Counted from the first letter of the stretch, positions 1-8,320 are shown. The stretch: 43,902 nucleotides of DNA from Fulvitalea axinellae (GCF_036492835.1 NZ_AP025326.1:1-43902); one strand, 5' to 3'. Translations and numbers: made by a program. The notes: generated by a model not told the origin, from the sequence alone.

Positions 1-78
1 CTTTCCCAAATCCCGCAAAGCTGAAGGATATTCCGGATCGCCAATCCCAACACTCTCTATAGGAAAATCACTCAACAT
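1..78 (-). CDS. dprA: DprA/Smf-family protein, N-terminal 26 codons (gene spans the circle junction)
   Basis: Read on the minus strand from ATG at 78-76, this stretch is open to base 1 and gives a protein start containing IGDPEYPSALRDLGK, the usual DprA segment just before the Rossmann domain. Exactly 26 codons fit, so the frame passes to base 43902 without a partial codon. There it continues SAPGVLYFRGDL, again the expected DprA sequence. The two parts together make a 250-residue protein; the function is described under the 43228-43902 part. The gene is downstream of and co-oriented with the unknown gene at 224-805. The join is an inference from frame and family match, but two independent matches make it strong. 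Confidence 0.85.
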   Translation of the reverse strand, partial: MLSDFPIESVGIGDPEYPSALRDLGK

Positions 79-223
79 AAATCCTTAAAAAACAACCACT
101 TACCTTTACATTATAAACAATAAAACAAGAACTAAGTTTGGTGTAAACGTCTGTTTATGAGTTAATTATGATCAAAAAACACTTATCTGCAATAATATAT
201 CGTATCTTCAAAAATGCCCGTTT

Positions 224-805
224 TTATAAATAAAAATGCTTCCATAACCATAGATCCGAATAATTGGTGAAGCACATATCCTCGATTCTAAAAATCTGGA
301 TCCTGTCTTCCCTCAAAGGCTCGATTTTCCCTGTACTGATAGACTGCCTGACCAAATAAGTTTTCGACCTAAGCCAACTCGTATCCCGTTGAACTCTCGC
401 ATGCACCTTGACAAACGTATTACCTTTGTCAACCTCAGGAATAATGTCCTCCAACAAACCCAACAAAACCGCATCATCATCATTCCCTCCGTCTCCTTTG
501 TCAACCCAGCCATTGTCCCTCAATGCCCGAATGCCTTTATTTCCCTCAAATCCGATATTTTGCTTCAACACAAAAGTTACATCTATCAAACCGTACTTCG
601 ATATTGTGCCCTCAATATTGTTGTTCCGTATCGTTTTGATTCCAACATTCAGATACTCCTCAAGCATAGACTTTATTTCTTCCGAAATGGCCTCCCCACG
701 TTTTGAAATATTGATGGGAATATCCACCCCTATATAATCCTCAATAGCCTTATACTTTAGCCCTGAGTTAATTTTCCTAAAAATGTCAATCTTATCCATA
801 ATCAA
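224..805 (-). CDS. Hypothetical protein, 193 aa
   Basis: I do not recognise this family. The frame runs 193 codons from ATG at 805; an internal ATG at 799 is an equally good start (MIMDKIDIF). The protein has no signal peptide or membrane segment and is mixed alpha/beta in character, with an acidic stretch DKGDGGNDDDAV near residue 105. It is divergent from parA, with about 230 bp of shared upstream DNA, and its 3' end faces dprA. It is more AT-rich than parAB, which hints at a separate origin. Length and solubility would fit a small cargo or immunity-like protein, but nothing in the sequence proves that. Confidence 0.6.
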   Translation of the reverse strand: MIMDKIDIFRKINSGLKYKAIEDYIGVDIPINISKRGEAISEEIKSMLEEYLNVGIKTIRNNNIEGTISKYGLIDVTFVLKQNIGFEGNKGIRALRDNGWVDKGDGGNDDDAVLLGLLEDIIPEVDKGNTFVKVHARVQRDTSWLRSKTYLVRQSISTGKIEPLREDRIQIFRIEDMCFTNYSDLWLWKHFYL

Positions 806-1037
806 AAAATACGCTTTAAACTTTTCACTTTCCCGTCATTCAAATGAAGCATTCTGACGCCTTACGTAACCCTTTTTCCCATTAGGTCGATCCAACAGCA
901 TTTTCGCATTCTATAAAGCGAAAAACAGTTACATAGTAGCCGTTATCTCCGAAAAAATACAAAAAACAAACCTCAAACCCCAAAACCCGCTCCATCCGGA
1001 ATTTCATTTTCTCAAACGAAAACCCGAACTTTCATCC
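806..1037. promoter_or_regulatory. Divergent promoter region of parA and the 224-805 gene
   Basis: This gene-free gap lies between two divergent start codons and must hold both promoters. It contains a perfect hairpin with arms TTTTCGC (901-907) and GCGAAAA (918-924) and the palindrome TTACGTAA at 862-869. Either could be a Par operator. ParA-family proteins often autoregulate at such sites, but I cannot assign the binding protein. Confidence 0.35.
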
Positions 1038-1796
1038 ATGCCAAAAATCATCTCCATCATAAACCACAAAGGCGGCGTAGGCAAGACTACCGTCACCGCC
1101 AACCTAGGCGCCTCGATGGCCCGGCTCGGAGCCCGAGTCCTGATCGTCGACTTTGATCCCCAAGCCAACCTCACCGACCATTTTGGCCTGGAAGAGGGGC
1201 ACGCCGGCGACGTCGCCGACGTAATCCTCGAACGCCGGAAGCCCCGGTCACAAACCTATGAGGGCGACGGCTACCAACTCGACATCATCCCCGGAAACCT
1301 TGACCTCTCGCTCGCCGAAAAAGAGTTCGCCGGCCGTATCTCCGGGTTCTCCAAATGCAAGCAGCTCGTTCAGGAACTCGACGCCCAATACGACACCGTC
1401 CTCATCGATTGTCCGCCTTCCCTCGGCTTCCTCACGCTCAACGCCCTCAACGCGTCTACGCATGTTCTCGTACCGGCCGAAGCTTCCAAATTCTCGGTCA
1501 AAGGGCTCAACACTATCCAAAACCTCATTGAAGAAGTCAAGATCGAAAGCAACCCCGGCCTGCAGCTTATTGGCGTAGTCATCAACAACATGAGGAACCT
1601 CCGCGTATCCAAACAAATCTCCGACTACCTCCAGAGCGAACACTTGACCTTAAAAACACAGGTCAGAAACTACAAACACTATATCGAATCCGCAGCCACT
1701 GGCACCACCGTATTCGAACACGAAGAGGCCCAAAACGCCCAGAAAGACTATACCGAACTGGCCAAGGAAATCCAGAATGAAGAAATTCCAGCTTAA
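1038..1796 (+). CDS. parA: ParA-family partition ATPase
   Basis: This 252-residue protein is a P-loop ATPase of the ParA/MinD class that would move plasmid copies along the nucleoid together with ParB. The deviant Walker A KGGVGKTT lies at residues 11-18, the switch-I/A' segment FDPQANLTDHFG at 39-50 and Walker B VLIDCPPS at 121-128. It has no N-terminal helix-turn-helix, so it is of the short ParA type in which ParB usually acts as the autorepressor. The ATG at 1038 places the P-loop at the usual distance from the N-terminus. Its last 20 bases overlap the start of parB in another frame, showing a translationally linked operon. Confidence 0.95.
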   Translation: MPKIISIINHKGGVGKTTVTANLGASMARLGARVLIVDFDPQANLTDHFGLEEGHAGDVADVILERRKPRSQTYEGDGYQLDIIPGNLDLSLAEKEFAGRISGFSKCKQLVQELDAQYDTVLIDCPPSLGFLTLNALNASTHVLVPAEASKFSVKGLNTIQNLIEEVKIESNPGLQLIGVVINNMRNLRVSKQISDYLQSEHLTLKTQVRNYKHYIESAATGTTVFEHEEAQNAQKDYTELAKEIQNEEIPA

Positions 1797-2754
1797 TACA
1801 GCCACTCTCGCAAACAAAAAAAGGAACCTGTCCCGAATCGCCAAACAAACGCGTGAAGACGACCTCCTGATCCTTGATGACTTCAAAAACCTCATCAGGC
1901 CCCACAAGCCTGACGAGTTCAGCCAACTAAAGGAAAACATACGCGCCAATGGTGTCCGCGACGCCCTTGTAGTCTGGGACGACTCCGAACGGAAAGTCCT
2001 CATCGACGGACACCACCGCTGGAAAGCTCTCAACGAACTCCGCCAAGAAGGCCACGACATCGACTACCGTGTCGAAATCATGGCTTTCCCCACCGCCGAG
2101 GAGGCCAAAGACTGGATGATCGACAACCAGCTGGGACGCCGTAACCTCACAGACCCGGAACGGAAATACCTCATAGGGCTCTACTACCGCCGCGAAAAAC
2201 AACGACATGGAGGCGACCGCAAATCAAGTGGTCAAACTGACCACTCGGTCCAGACCGATTCGAAAAGCGCCACACAAAAGACAAGTGGTCAAACTGACCA
2301 CTTGAAAACTGCCGACGAAATTGCCCGTCGCGAGGGAATGGGAGAAAAGACCGTCCGCCGTGCAGCCGAATACTCTAAGGGCATCGACATCCTCGCCCAA
2401 AAACGTCCCGAAATCCGCGACCGCATACTTTCCGGCGAAATCAAACTCCGGCAGGCCGACATCCAAGACATCGGTAAAGGCAAAATAGCGCCCGAACAAA
2501 TCCTGACCCAGATAGACAAACAAGAAAAGAACGAAACTCCCGAAACAAGCCAAAATACCCCGGAAAATACAGTCCAACAGCTCCGTATGCCGGTCAAAGA
2601 GGACTTCTTCGCACAAGACCTCAGCCCTAAAGAAATCGATAAGCTAAACCGTGCCCACGATAAAATTGAGAGCGCCGTTCGTCAACTCCAAAAAACCGGA
2701 CTGACCAAAACCCAGATCCGATGGATTCTAACCCATTCCATCCCAAAAAAATAA
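1777..2754 (+). CDS. parB: ParB-like partition protein
   Basis: The 325-residue product has a ParB/sulfiredoxin-fold N-terminal domain at about residues 30-125. Its nucleotide-binding box reads GHHRWKA rather than the GERRxRA of chromosomal ParB. A helix-turn-helix region follows (DEIARREGMGEKTVRRAAEY, about 182-205), then a charged linker and a C-terminal helical region suited to dimerisation. Between the N domain and the HTH the peptide SGQTDH occurs twice; at DNA level each copy is a perfect palindrome (separate entry). It overlaps parA by 20 bp and is probably its DNA-binding partner. The HHR variant is common in plasmid and phage ParB-like proteins, so CTP use should not be assumed. Confidence 0.88.
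   Translation: MKKFQLNTATLANKKRNLSRIAKQTREDDLLILDDFKNLIRPHKPDEFSQLKENIRANGVRDALVVWDDSERKVLIDGHHRWKALNELRQEGHDIDYRVEIMAFPTAEEAKDWMIDNQLGRRNLTDPERKYLIGLYYRREKQRHGGDRKSSGQTDHSVQTDSKSATQKTSGQTDHLKTADEIARREGMGEKTVRRAAEYSKGIDILAQKRPEIRDRILSGEIKLRQADIQDIGKGKIAPEQILTQIDKQEKNETPETSQNTPENTVQQLRMPVKEDFFAQDLSPKEIDKLNRAHDKIESAVRQLQKTGLTKTQIRWILTHSIPKK
2227..2304. repeat. Two perfect palindromes inside parB (candidate parS or operator sites)
   Basis: Site 1 (2227-2245) is AGTGGTCAAACTGACCACT: 8 bp arms around AAC. Site 2 (2282-2304) has the same core with 10 bp arms (CAAGTGGTCA and TGACCACTTG). Both encode Ser-Gly-Gln-Thr-Asp-His in frame, 55 bp apart. Codon choice in both copies preserves the palindrome. 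Centromere sites inside or next to par genes are well known for other plasmids. That these are the parS of this plasmid is inference, since a repeated peptide could also explain the repeated DNA. Confidence 0.5.
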
Positions 2755-2767
2755 CCACCAAAAAAAC

Positions 2768-2794
2768 GGAGAGACAGGGCGGGCCTATCTCTCC
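2768..2794 (+). terminator. Hairpin after parAB
   Basis: Arms GGAGAGA and TCTCTCC enclose a short inner AGG/CCT stem and begin 13 bp after the parB stop. There is no clear U-run, so this is a probable rather than certain terminator. Confidence 0.5.
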
Positions 2795-2917
2795 ACTCAG
2801 GTAAATATATAATTGAAGTCAATATTATACCCTTATCGAGGGGATATAAGAGGATGAGATTATTTAAAACGATTTACAATCAACATTTATACATTATAAA
2901 TATGGAGCAAAGCAAAA

Positions 2918-3400
2918 TCATTTTTTCTTCCTCCAAATTTTAAAAGTAAATATTATTGGTTGGTTACAGAAATCATTGGGACATCTTGTGAATAGGTCAT
3001 AGTCCATTGATTTAAATATTTCAAGAAGCTCTTTCCGTGTTATATCATCTTTGATGACTTGTCCTGAATAATCTTTTATTCTTAATGCAAATATTTCAGG
3101 GATGAAATTATACATATCATTTGGGTCTCTTTTAAGATTCAGAGTTATAATACAAGACTCTATTTTTTTATTAGTTAGCTTATCAAAGCAACTGGAAAAT
3201 CCTATTTTTTCGTTTTCGAAATCGGTATTAGGGAAAAGAGTTACAACACAATCAAGATTTATCGATTCGTTTATATTAAGTGGAATAACGGCATGCCTTA
3301 AATGCTCATTAAGACTAGTCTCCCAAATATCACTTTTCTGGGAAAAAGCTAAAAAAGGGACTAATAAAGAAAAGGCCAACCCTAAACAGATAATACGCAT
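2918..3400 (-). CDS. Secreted hypothetical protein, 160 aa
   Basis: The protein begins with a clean signal peptide (MRIICLGLAFSLLVPFLAFS, cleavage expected after the AFS stretch), so it should reach the periplasm or beyond. The mature part is about 140 residues with two or three cysteines and a basic tail ending in WRKKK. I do not recognise the family. The gene is AT-rich compared with parAB, stands alone in the opposite orientation and is flanked by repeat elements, which suggests acquired cargo. Confidence 0.6.
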   Translation of the reverse strand: MRIICLGLAFSLLVPFLAFSQKSDIWETSLNEHLRHAVIPLNINESINLDCVVTLFPNTDFENEKIGFSSCFDKLTNKKIESCIITLNLKRDPNDMYNFIPEIFALRIKDYSGQVIKDDITRKELLEIFKSMDYDLFTRCPNDFCNQPIIFTFKIWRKKK

Positions 3401-3660
3401 AATAAAAATTATTTATTCCAGATTATATTACAATGTTGTTATTCGTGTATTTTCCTTTGGTGTTTTCTTTGTCAATAGCTCATCAGGCTCTCCGAAGTAT
3501 CATATTGGAGCATTTTAGATCCATAAAAACACATTTAATTTAAGACATTGGTTTTCTCCTTGAAATCAATCACAAAAAAATAACCCGAGACGCAAACCGC
3601 CCCGGGCCCCAACCAAACCAACACCACGTTCAGTACAGATTCCAATTTCCCAAGAATTCA

Positions 3661-3735
3661 AAACCACCGCCGTTGCCAGGCTCCTGTCTGGTGACCATCC
3701 ATACCTGCAGGTTCCGACCTGCCCCCACGCGAATG
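3661..3735. repeat. Stem-loop repeat (SL family)
   Basis: This copy carries the hairpins of the SL family: AGGCTCCTGTCT followed by GCAGGTTCCGACCTGC. It is joined directly to a REP-like palindrome at 3749-3783. The whole gap 3401-3854 holds only these two elements; I see no gene in it. Confidence 0.6.
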
Positions 3736-3748
3736 GTAACACAACAAC

Positions 3749-3783
3749 GATCAACGTACAGACACGGGCATGCCCTGCCTCCC
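3749..3783. repeat. REP-like palindrome, copy 1
   Basis: The core GACACGGGCATGCCCTG matches the other copies of the dispersed family; the flank ATCAACGTACA is shared with copies at 12631, 20450 and 41072. Confidence 0.65.
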
Positions 3784-3854
3784 ATTAAACCCTCCGGAAT
3801 AATACTCTTTACTCTGTACGCTTTACCAGCGAAGCGATTTACTAGCGCGTAGCG

Positions 3855-4610
3855 CTAAACCGCCGAATGATACCCCCTCAACTGCAACGCGTTAAACGCC
3901 CCATTGCGCAAAGGATACATCATCCCGTTGACTTCCTGCAGAAACTCAATTCCAACCAAGGCCAACGTATGCGCCGAAAGCGCCTTGTCATAAGTCGTCA
4001 CAAGAGAAACAGCCTGCGCCGTCCCCTCCTTGACCCCGAATTCCGAACTCACCGCGAACGCCGACTTAAGTTTACCCTCGCCAAAATCCAGCGAAGCCAC
4101 CGCCGACCGTACCCGGAAATGCGTAGCTCCCGCCGGCGCCACAACATCCGTGACCGGCACGACCGAAGCCGAAACCGTCAGCTCTTCCCCCGTATCGTCA
4201 AAGCCCAGCGACACCTCGGAAAACAAAGTCGAGTCCAGCCCCGCCTTCCCGTTAAACTCAAACCCGGTAACCAAAGCCAAATCCCCGTCCGCCACGGTAC
4301 GCTCGCCACGCCCGTTCGTCGTATCCGCCTGCAAGACCTTCATCAGCCGTTGCGTCAGCCTCGCCGCCGAGGACCCCGTAGGCGCCCCGGCCAAAGAATT
4401 ACGGAACGCCGTCCTGATCAGCTTACCCTGACGCCCCGCCTCGGCAAACTCCGCCTGGTTCTCCCGCGTCCTGGCGAACGCCGGATCCGTCCGCATGCGC
4501 TCCGCGCTCACGCCACCGGCCTCGCGCACCAAATACTCCCCGTTCTGACGGTAAAACGACATCCCGCCGATCTTACCCTGGATTTTGATAATTCCCTTCT
4601 GTCTAGCCAT
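3855..4610 (-). CDS. Conserved Bacteroidota protein of unknown function, 251 aa
   Basis: The N-terminus (MARQKGIIKIQGKIGGMSFY) followed by a REAGG segment and the motif RTRENQAEFAEAGRQGK is a pattern I associate with a conserved Bacteroidota family of unknown function, often found singly. It has no signal peptide or membrane segment. The middle and C-terminal parts look beta-rich (GLDSTLFSEVSLGFDDTGEE and following). It is GC-rich like the backbone and stands alone between repeat clusters. I cannot assign a role. Confidence 0.75.
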   Translation of the reverse strand: MARQKGIIKIQGKIGGMSFYRQNGEYLVREAGGVSAERMRTDPAFARTRENQAEFAEAGRQGKLIRTAFRNSLAGAPTGSSAARLTQRLMKVLQADTTNGRGERTVADGDLALVTGFEFNGKAGLDSTLFSEVSLGFDDTGEELTVSASVVPVTDVVAPAGATHFRVRSAVASLDFGEGKLKSAFAVSSEFGVKEGTAQAVSLVTTYDKALSAHTLALVGIEFLQEVNGMMYPLRNGAFNALQLRGYHSAV

Positions 4611-4669
4611 AAAACCAACAAAATTAAATACAACAACACGGCCCTACACCGCAACAAATACCATTTTTA

Positions 4670-4800
4670 TGGAGGCCGTTTCAAGCTTCCAACTTAGCGT
4701 AGCGTTCTCATGAACACCTTTGGAAATAAAATAACGGCAGTGAATAACCTGGTGACCAACCATACCGGCAGGTTCCTACCCGCCCACACGAGAATTTTCC
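4670..4800. repeat. Stem-loop repeat, degenerate copy (SL family)
   Basis: It contains GGCCGTTTCAAGCTTCCAAC, TAGCGTAGCG and CCGGCAGGTTCCTACC. The same order of pieces recurs at 20484-20575 (TAGCGTAGCGATCTCATGAAC) and partly at 14447 and 41578. The gap 4611-5010 holds only this and the 190 bp-type element. Confidence 0.5.
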
Positions 4801-4835
4801 ATTCTAGCATTCCCGATACAGCTTCCATTCCCCTC

Positions 4836-4935
4836 ACTAATCTCAGGCCTTTATTTTTCTTCCATCCAAAAGCATTGCGGTTATGGAAGAAAAATTTGTA
4901 GCCGTATTTAGAAGGATTTTTGCTTCATTTTGATC
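4836..4935. repeat. 190 bp-type element, truncated copy with inverted core
   Basis: Inverted repeats ATTTTTCTTCCAT (4853-4865) and ATGGAAGAAAAAT (4883-4895) flank a 17 bp core (4866-4882). The core is the exact reverse complement of the core in the copy at 19581. The flanks (CTCAGGCCTTTATTTTTC and TTTGTAGCCGTATTT) are in the same orientation as in the other two copies. Similarity stops near 4915, about half way through the full element. Confidence 0.75.
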
Positions 4936-5010
4936 CTTCAAAAGAAGACCCTCGCCAAAGAAAAGACGTAATCATAAGGTCTCGGAACTATCCATCCACG
5001 ATCCAAAAAC

Positions 5011-5226
5011 TCACTTCCTATCCTCCAACGCCCCGACCCTCTCCCGAAGCTCCCGCTCCGAAGCCGCCATGCGCTCCTCTATCCGCCCCACCAAACCGCG
5101 GATACCGTGAAGCTCCCCCGTCAACCTTCGGATATCCCGGACCAACTCCCTAAGAAAGAATCCAGCCACCGGCGCCATGCCCACGCCGACCCATTCCCGA
5201 AAAGCCTCAAGAATCTCCTTCTCCAT
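5011..5226 (-). CDS. Small coiled-coil protein, 71 aa
   Basis: This short protein has an N-terminal amphipathic segment (VGVGMAPVAGFFLRELV) and then a long heptad-like helix (RRLTGELHGIRGLVGRIEER to the end), like small holin-associated or XhlA-type proteins. A GGAGG ribosome site lies 6 nt before ATG at 5226, which is strong for this plasmid and supports a real gene. It has no close neighbour. XhlA-like function is only a resemblance. Confidence 0.55.
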   Translation of the reverse strand: MEKEILEAFREWVGVGMAPVAGFFLRELVRDIRRLTGELHGIRGLVGRIEERMAASERELRERVGALEDRK

Positions 5227-5317
5227 AATCCTCCATTTTCTTACATCTCGATTTTATACAATCCTTCAAGGGGCTTCACCCCAAGGCGCTAAGGGTGTCC
5301 CCCCAGTGTGCCAGCAC

Positions 5318-5326
5318 TTATCCACA
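5318..5326 (+). promoter_or_regulatory. DnaA-box match
   Basis: TTATCCACA fits the DnaA-box consensus and lies about 630 bp before the iterons, in an otherwise empty gap (5227-5545). The same 9-mer also occurs by chance elsewhere (for example inside mcrB), so its role in the origin is uncertain. Confidence 0.35.
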
Positions 5327-5545
5327 GCCCTGCAATCGCCAACCAAGCCCCGGAAATCCTTCGAAACAGCACTTTATTTTACATAACAAAGGTTATTGGC
5401 CTTAAAATACTAATCGACATAGCCAATCAGCGTCGCTTTTTGTATAATACGGCTAAAGGGTTAAATCTTCCTTAAAGCCTTCGTATGATACGCCCGTTTT
5501 TGCACGACAATATCACCTTTCCCGAAAAAACACAATATTATATTT

Positions 5546-5755
5546 ATGAAAAGACTGATTATTTACCCGAAAGACATTCAACGAATTACAGGGAAATCTG
5601 CCAGCGGAGCCCGAAGAGAGTTGCGTCGGATTAAAAAAATATTAGGCCGTAATACCAATCAATATGTGACTTTTGAAGAATACGCCTATCATTCTGGACT
5701 CACTTTGCCAGCTATCGCATATATGCTTGACCTTACGCCTTCGGCATTAGGTTAA
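5546..5755 (+). CDS. Small conserved Bacteroidota DNA-binding-like protein, 69 aa
   Basis: The sequence (MKRLIIYPKDIQRITGKSAS, then RRELRRIKKILG and YVTFEEYAYHSGL) follows a pattern of small Bacteroidota proteins with two short helix-turn-helix-like segments, often found on mobile DNA. It is basic in its first half. It lies between the DnaA-box match and the iterons, so it could be a copy-control or regulatory protein of the origin, but this is inference from position only. Confidence 0.65.
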   Translation: MKRLIIYPKDIQRITGKSASGARRELRRIKKILGRNTNQYVTFEEYAYHSGLTLPAIAYMLDLTPSALG

Positions 5756-5855
5756 ATCTTTTTACTATCGTAAACTTTACTGAACAAGCTGTTTTTAGCT
5801 TGACAGGAGAGGAAAATATTCAATCTTTCTTTAATAATCCAAAATAAAAAGCAAC

Positions 5856-5871
5856 GCGCGCATGTGCGCGC
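5856..5871 (+). terminator. GC hairpin followed by a T-rich stretch
   Basis: Arms GCGCGCA and TGCGCGC form a tight perfect hairpin, followed by TTTGTTTTCTTTATTTTT. It may end the 5546-5755 transcript. The AT-rich stretch 5875-5930 just before the iterons also suits a DNA-unwinding element. Confidence 0.5.
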
Positions 5872-5952
5872 AAGTTTGTTTTCTTTATTTTTATTATTTT
5901 AATATTTTCGGTGGTTGTAACTACCTGTCTTACAATAGACTACAACCCCTTG

Positions 5953-6036
5953 CCCCAACCTAAAGTACGCGAACCCCAACCTAAAGTACGCGAACCCCAA
6001 CCTAAAGTACGCGAACCCCAACCGCAGATACGCATA
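5953..6036 (+). repeat. Origin iterons (four direct repeats, 21 bp period)
   Basis: Three identical 21 bp units begin at 5953, 5974 and 5995 (CCCCAACCTAAAGTACGCG plus AA). A fourth variant at 6016 reads CCCCAACCGCAGATACGCA. A 21 bp period is two helical turns, as expected for Rep_3 iterons bound on one face. An isolated half-like unit CCCCAACTTTTGTTACGC follows at 6091. With the AT-rich stretch before them and the Rep gene after them, they mark the vegetative origin. Confidence 0.9.
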
Positions 6037-6120
6037 TCACCAACGAATTATTAACTTATAGCAACCTATTTACCGTAAACACCCCTCTAACCCCAACTTT
6101 TGTTACGCATTTTGTCTCTT

Positions 6121-6162
6121 TTTGCGTATCATGGGTTGGGGTTCGCGTATCTGCGGTTGGGG
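6121..6162 (-). repeat. Two inverted iterons before rep (probable autoregulatory operator)
   Basis: On the minus strand, 6162-6142 reads CCCCAACCGCAGATACGCG and 6141-6121 reads CCCCAACCCATGATACGC. These are two iterons in tandem, facing the direct array. They lie 76 bp before the chosen rep start. Rep_3 proteins commonly repress their own promoter by binding inverted half-iterons as dimers, so this is the likely operator. Confidence 0.75.
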
Positions 6163-6237
6163 ATAGATGGCTTTTCGCCACTATTTTCCCCTCTCTGGAT
6201 TCCATCACCCGTCCAAATCAGCAAAATACCGAGACTA

Positions 6238-7446
6238 ATGAGCATGCTTCCGGATTCCCTCGGTGATTACCGAATAGTCAAATCAAACGAGTTTATCAAT
6301 CAGAGATCAGGCTTCTCCCTGATTCAGCAAAGGGCGATACAGTTAGCCATTGCCCAGATTATGCCCGATGATGATGACCTCAAGCCCCGGAAGATCCTTA
6401 TCAGGGACGTTCTGGGGCTACAGAAGGGAGACCGGATATCCGGTGCCCAGTACCGTAATGTCCGCGAGCAGATTATGCAGCTCACAAAAACGTCCATCGA
6501 CCTGATCAACGACCCCAACGATGATGAGAGTGGCTTTGATTCCATTTCCTTCATCGAGCGTGTCCGCAAATATGAAGGCAAAAACTATGTTGTCGTCGAG
6601 TTTAGCCAAAGCGTAAAGCCTTTTCTCATCAAACTCAACAAGAACTTCACGACCTATTCGCTTAAATGGGTCTTCGATTTTGAACACGTTTATTCCCTGC
6701 GTATCTATGAACTCTGTAAACAGTACGAGCGAATCGGGCAACGAGTCATGACTGTCAAATACCTGAGGGCCTTACTGTTGATTGAAGACAAATACAGGGA
6801 CTTCAGCCTGCTCCGCAAAAAGGTTCTCGACCCTGCCATTAAGGAGATCAATACCCTTTCCGATATCCGGGTAGACTACGAGCCTATCAAAAGAGGAAGG
6901 GCTTACGCCGAATTGCGCTTTTCAGTCAAGTCTGTTGCCTTAACAAGCAAAAATAAGCAAGGGGAAAACGTTGCCGAAGCAACGGGCGGTCCCATGGATC
7001 GGAAACCAAAAAAATCGCGTTCGGCAAGAACTATGGCAACCGCCAAATCCGAAAAAAAGAAACCACGGAAAGCCGAAGCACAACCCGAATCCCCGGCCTT
7101 GGAATTCTCTTGGGACGTAGGCCCCGAAACCCAACCGACCGAAGAGGAACTTCGCCAAAAGTACCTCGCCGACTACGAACGCTATTACCAGGAGGTCCGC
7201 ACCGACTACCTCCGGCGCGCCACCCGCGAACAGAAAAACGCCTTTCAGGCCCACGTCCACGAAAACGGCACTATTCCCGAGCGAAATTGCCTAGAACGGT
7301 TAGTGTCAGGCAAAGCCGACCGCACCGACTGGAACATGTTCGCCACCTTCGTCATCCGTACCCAAGGCGCCGACCAAGACCGCCGCTATCTGGACCCGCA
7401 GGCCTACGTGCAGGACCGTCTGGAGGAACATAACCGGAAGGCTTGA
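6238..7446 (+). CDS. rep: Rep_3 (RepB/RepE-type) replication initiator
   Basis: The N-terminal region (YRIVKSNEFINQRSGFSLIQ, then RAIQLAIAQI) is the classic start of Rep_3 initiators. Two winged-helix domains follow to about residue 230, including SLKWVFDFEHVYSLRIYELC in the first half and LRALLLIEDKYRDFSLLRKK with a KEINTLSDIRVDYEPIKRGR segment in the second. From about residue 235 a lysine-rich linker leads to a C-terminal helical tail. The frame is open up to a TTG at 6100, but that would include the inverted iterons. ATG at 6238 (or 6244) is preferred and gives 402 residues. It binds the iterons to open the origin and probably represses itself. Confidence 0.92.
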   Translation: MSMLPDSLGDYRIVKSNEFINQRSGFSLIQQRAIQLAIAQIMPDDDDLKPRKILIRDVLGLQKGDRISGAQYRNVREQIMQLTKTSIDLINDPNDDESGFDSISFIERVRKYEGKNYVVVEFSQSVKPFLIKLNKNFTTYSLKWVFDFEHVYSLRIYELCKQYERIGQRVMTVKYLRALLLIEDKYRDFSLLRKKVLDPAIKEINTLSDIRVDYEPIKRGRAYAELRFSVKSVALTSKNKQGENVAEATGGPMDRKPKKSRSARTMATAKSEKKKPRKAEAQPESPALEFSWDVGPETQPTEEELRQKYLADYERYYQEVRTDYLRRATREQKNAFQAHVHENGTIPERNCLERLVSGKADRTDWNMFATFVIRTQGADQDRRYLDPQAYVQDRLEEHNRKA

Positions 7447-8140
7447 CCGGATAACCTACGCATACGGATTTCCAGTCCCGTATCCTGAAGCGGAACCCAA
7501 GACCACATCCAAAATCCCGCCACAATCTCGCAAACGCCCCGTAAACGCGTCCAAACCGGAAAAACGGACAAAACCTCGCCGACACCGAAAAAACGCGACA
7601 GCGCCTCGGAAAAAAAAGAGATCCTGAACTGACCGCCCCAAACATTCCAAACCCACTCACCGTTACGCCCGATAAAACCGATCCGAAAAGCCGGCCTCTC
7701 ATGCGCGCATACGCGTGCGGACCTGATCAGATCCAGATCAGCTGGGTTAAGCCCTTGGGGCTAACTTAACCCAGCGATCGACAGATCAATGGTCCCCGGC
7801 GTCCGCAAGGGTCCGCCAAACGCTCCGGACCCGGTCTGATTGGCGAGAAAACGGAAATCATCAGAAACGCCCATATTTCGCGTCAAAACATTCAAACCAT
7901 ACGAAGGTTCATTTTTTCGAAATAAAGCCGCTCACGCCCCTTAAAAAACGTTCTGGAAGCCGGCGAAACGAAACGGTATACCCCCGCCGACACAAAACCG
8001 AAAAAAATACGCTTAAGCCCAAGCCGTATTATTAAAAGGGAAAAACGCCGAAACCGGTCGCGCAAAACCACGGATTCACCTCCGAACCGCCTAATATCAA
8101 ATGACCCGAAACACATAAAACGCGCACACCTAATGGTACT
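7447..8140. other. Non-coding stretch after rep
   Basis: I see no convincing gene here; frames open in both directions only because the DNA is GC-rich and low in stops. It contains a strong hairpin at 7741-7775 and a small palindrome CTGATC..GATCAG just before it (about 7723-7741). Confidence 0.5.
7741..7775. repeat. Strong hairpin downstream of rep
   Basis: Perfect 11 bp arms GCTGGGTTAAG and CTTAACCCAGC surround a 13 nt loop that can form an inner GCCC/GGGC pairing. There is no T-tract, so it is not an obvious terminator. It could be a resolution, single-strand-origin or protein-binding site. Confidence 0.5.
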
Positions 8141-8320
8141 CTCAAATGACTGATACACAGTGGTATATAGGCGATGTAACCCAAAAATCACACTATCAAT
8201 CCCAAAAAACAGAACATAGCATAGCCTCAAACAACGATCCTGTCAAATGACACTGTCAACTACCTATAATACAAATACATAGAGGTCTCATTTCAGCCCC
8301 GTGAATAGTCCCAAAAAGAC

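Noticed and set aside
3867-4697. 276-codon plus-strand frame
   Set aside because: Arg/His/Pro-rich antisense of the conserved 3855-4610 gene.
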